Shown in pieces: positions 4,947 to 6,305 of a DNA stretch of 6,305 bases. Origin of the DNA: Acidobacteriota bacterium (GTDB taxonomy: Bacteria; Acidobacteriota; Terriglobia; Bryobacterales; JACQDG01). A model generated the notes under the pieces. The model worked only from the letters and a program-made list of their open reading frames with translations, had not been told where the DNA came from and did not search any database. The DNA is taken from assembly GCA_016201195.1 (NCBI GenBank), contig JACQDI010000227.1, positions 1 through 6,305 of the forward strand, written 5' to 3'. Each line of letters begins with the position of its first letter. Positions within the stretch are counted from its first letter, which is position 1. Both the position numbers and the translations under genes were made by a program.

Positions 4947-5705
4947 ATGACATCGCCGGTCCGGCGGTATCTGACCTGCCTGCTGGTGGCGTGCGCAATT
5001 GTCGCGCGGGCCGACGTTCCCAAGCTCCAATACAAGGGGTACACCAACGATTTCGCCGGGGTGCTGAGCTCGACGGCGGTGGCGCGGACCGATGCCCTGG
5101 CGGCGGAGGTGGAGCGAAAGACCAAGTCCCAGATCGCCATCGTCGTCATCAAGTCGCTCGACGGCGAGCCGATCGAGGACTACGCCAACACCCTTTCCCG
5201 GCGTTGGGGAATCGGCGGGAAGGAGAATCGCGGGGTGCTGCTGCTGCTCGCGATCCAGGACCGGCGCGACCGGCTGGAGATCGGCTACGGCCTCGAGCCG
5301 ATCCTGCCGGATGGGAAAGTCGGCGGCGTTCTGCGAGGGATGCGGTCCTACCTGCGCGAAGGGAATTACGATCGCGCGGTGCTGTGGGCAGTGGACCAAC
5401 TGGCACAGGTTATCGCCCAGGACGCCGGTGTTACTTTGGAAGGGCGAACGTACCAGGGACCGCCCCCGGTCGAGCGGCGGCGGCAGCGCGGGGTCGGTCT
5501 GCCGTGGTGGGCGATCCTGCTGGGGGGCATCGGGCTCCTCTGGTTTTTCGCGAAGACGGGCATCAATCCGCTGTTCTTCTTGCTGGGAGGTTTCCCGGGC
5601 GGAAGCAGCTCGGGCTTGGGCGGTGGCGGTGGCCGGGACGGCGGAGGGTTTAGCGGCTTCGGCGGCGGAGACTTCGGAGGCGGCGGCGCCTCCAGTGATT
5701 GGTAG
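4947..5705 (+). CDS. TPM-domain (YgcG/DUF477-type) secreted, membrane-anchored protein with Gly-rich tail
   Basis: A 252-residue envelope protein. Residues 1-22 form a signal peptide (VRR then YLTCLLVACAIVARA); signal peptidase I could cut after A-R-A at 22. An LVAC at 13-16 also resembles a lipobox, so a lipoprotein is possible. The TPM fold spans about 32-160, with family marks YTNDFAGVL (32-40), QIAIVVIKSLDG, YANTLSRRWGIG (79-90), RGVLLLLAIQDRR, EIGYGLE (111-117) and the PDGKVGGVLRGM helix. A membrane helix follows at about 186-202, then a tail of Gly-rich blocks ending GGGGASSDW, as in many YgcG-like proteins. The biochemical role of bacterial members is poorly defined; some relatives have phosphatase activity and others act in membrane-complex maintenance. 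The start is fixed by the signal peptide. No Shine-Dalgarno lies at normal distance: the 12 bases before ATG are all pyrimidine except one G. The nucleotidyltransferase gene follows after six bases. Confidence 0.85.
   Translation: MTSPVRRYLTCLLVACAIVARADVPKLQYKGYTNDFAGVLSSTAVARTDALAAEVERKTKSQIAIVVIKSLDGEPIEDYANTLSRRWGIGGKENRGVLLLLAIQDRRDRLEIGYGLEPILPDGKVGGVLRGMRSYLREGNYDRAVLWAVDQLAQVIAQDAGVTLEGRTYQGPPPVERRRQRGVGLPWWAILLGGIGLLWFFAKTGINPLFFLLGGFPGGSSSGLGGGGGRDGGGFSGFGGGDFGGGGASSDW
5676..5693 (+). repeat. GC-rich hairpin near the 3' end of the TPM gene
   Basis: GGAGGCG (5676-5682) and CGCCTCC (5687-5693) are perfect 7-bp arms around a GCGG loop, within the codons for the Gly-rich tail and 18 bases before the next start codon. 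It also hides a GGAGG. The outer arms are the same GGAGGC/GCCTCC as in the leader hairpin at 4918-4939. Gly codons alone explain the left arm but not the GCCTCC right arm, which codes Ala-Ser. Confidence 0.45.
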
Positions 5706-5711
5706 GCGCAT

Positions 5712-6305
5712 ATGGAAGACCTGTTGCAGGAGTTTGTGGAGCGGGTAAAGAAAGCTTACGGCGACGATCTGCTTTCGGTGGTGCTTTATGGCTCGGCGGC
5801 GAGCGGGGATTATCACGAAAAGCATTCGGACCTCAACGTGCTATGTATCCTGCGGAGGGTCGAGCTGGCCGAGCTGGAGCGGGCGGCTCCGCTGTTGCAG
5901 TGGTGGATGAAGCGGGGCCAGCCGCCGCCGCTGCTGCTGTCGGATGAGGAGATCGAGGACGCGTCGGACGTGTTTCCCATCGAGTTTCTGGACATCCAGG
6001 AAAACTACCGGCTGCTCTATGGCGCGGACCTGGTCAAGCAGATGCGCATCGATACGCGCCAGCATCGGGAGCAACTGGAGCACGAGCTGCGATCGCGGCT
6101 GCTCCGCCTGCGGAAGCGGTTCCTGGAGACGCAGCACGACAGCAAGGCAGTCAGCCAGCTCATGATCGATTCGCTCGCTTCGTTCGCCACGCTGTTCCGA
6201 CACGCGCTGCTGGTGGCCGGCTTCCCCGCCCCGATCAGCAAGCAGGAAATCTTCCGGGCGGCGGCGGAGCGATTTCAAGTAGGCCCGACGCCCTTCGCCG
6301 AGCTG
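5712..6305 (+). CDS. Nucleotidyltransferase-fold protein with DxN active-site motif (3' end outside window)
   Basis: An open frame of 198 codons that runs off the window. Residues 23-47 carry a pol-beta-type nucleotidyltransferase core: VVLYGSAASG then HSDLNVLCIL. G27-S28 is the nucleotide-binding turn and D40 is the first metal ligand. The second position of the usual DxD is N42. A following segment (about 69-98) contains LLLSDEEIEDASDVFPIEFLD, with acids that could supply the third carboxylate. The rest is helical and charged (from about 112), including a long amphipathic run RLRKRFLETQHDSKAVSQ and LASFATLFRHALLVAG, resembling the helical partner domain of such proteins. I recognise the SDLN-type group as occurring in Acidobacteriota but know no defined substrate. 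ATG 5712 lies six bases after the TPM stop, so co-transcription is likely. No good Shine-Dalgarno is visible. Confidence 0.75.
   Translation, partial: MEDLLQEFVERVKKAYGDDLLSVVLYGSAASGDYHEKHSDLNVLCILRRVELAELERAAPLLQWWMKRGQPPPLLLSDEEIEDASDVFPIEFLDIQENYRLLYGADLVKQMRIDTRQHREQLEHELRSRLLRLRKRFLETQHDSKAVSQLMIDSLASFATLFRHALLVAGFPAPISKQEIFRAAAERFQVGPTPFAEL

Noticed and set aside
4160..5152. Minus-strand open frame of 330 codons spanning vapBC and the TPM start
   Set aside because: It crosses three well-supported + strand genes and their promoters and shows only Ser/Arg/Pro-rich sequence.
4910..5653. Alternative + strand frame beginning ATGAAGACGG before the TPM gene
   Set aside because: Its product is Arg/Gly-rich with no domain, whereas the frame from 4947 gives a signal peptide and TPM domain.
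5610..5700. GGCGGC-type repeats as a possible repeat array
   Set aside because: They are Gly codons of the normal YgcG-like tail, irregular in spacing, not a DNA-level array.
5841..6278. Minus-strand frame opposite the nucleotidyltransferase gene
   Set aside because: Gln/Arg/Leu-rich shadow without motifs; the + strand frame carries the GS...SDLN core.

Overview
The window reads as ordinary chromosome from a GC-rich bacterium. Codon style, the mazG / GNAT / menC-like neighbourhood and the protein flavour are most like soil Acidobacteriota. That taxonomic guess is an inference from recognition, not from a search. All supported genes lie on the + strand and coding density is very high. The only non-coding gaps are about 126, 57 and 6 bp.

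Region 1 (1-4143) is one tightly packed, probably co-transcribed chain. It holds the 3' end of mazG (NTP pyrophosphohydrolase), a GNAT acyltransferase of the COG3375 type, an enolase-superfamily enzyme of the NSAR/OSBS (menC) subfamily, an EamA/DMT transporter and an MFS_3-type transporter. Every junction is an overlap: 25 nt, ATGA, TTGA and TGATG. The EamA gene appears to start at a TTG preceded by a strong Shine-Dalgarno sequence. The GNAT plus NSAR/OSBS pair matches the known succinyltransferase / N-succinylamino-acid racemase arrangement that converts D- to L-amino acids. The desuccinylase partner is not in the window. Two putative exporters follow in the same chain. This is the most biologically interesting unit here.

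Region 2 (4144-4946) is a compact type II toxin-antitoxin module: a ribbon-helix-helix VapB-like antitoxin and a PIN-domain VapC toxin overlapping by ATGA. It has its own promoter. A perfect TATAAT lies 5 bp before the antitoxin ATG, so the mRNA is probably leaderless. Identical GCATGC palindromes flank the -10 and are candidate operators. A 7-bp hairpin lies upstream of this promoter.

Region 3 (4890-6305) holds a secreted, membrane-anchored TPM-domain protein (YgcG/DUF477 type) with a Gly-rich tail. Six bases later comes a nucleotidyltransferase-fold gene that runs off the window end and whose usual DxD motif reads D-L-N. A GC-rich hairpin sits in the leader of the TPM gene and a second one, with the same arm sequences, near its stop codon.

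No rRNA, tRNA, CRISPR array, insertion sequence or phage gene was seen. I do not see a clearly novel system. The strongest leads are the GNAT-NSAR/OSBS-transporter operon, the leaderless vapBC promoter/operator and the DxN nucleotidyltransferase.
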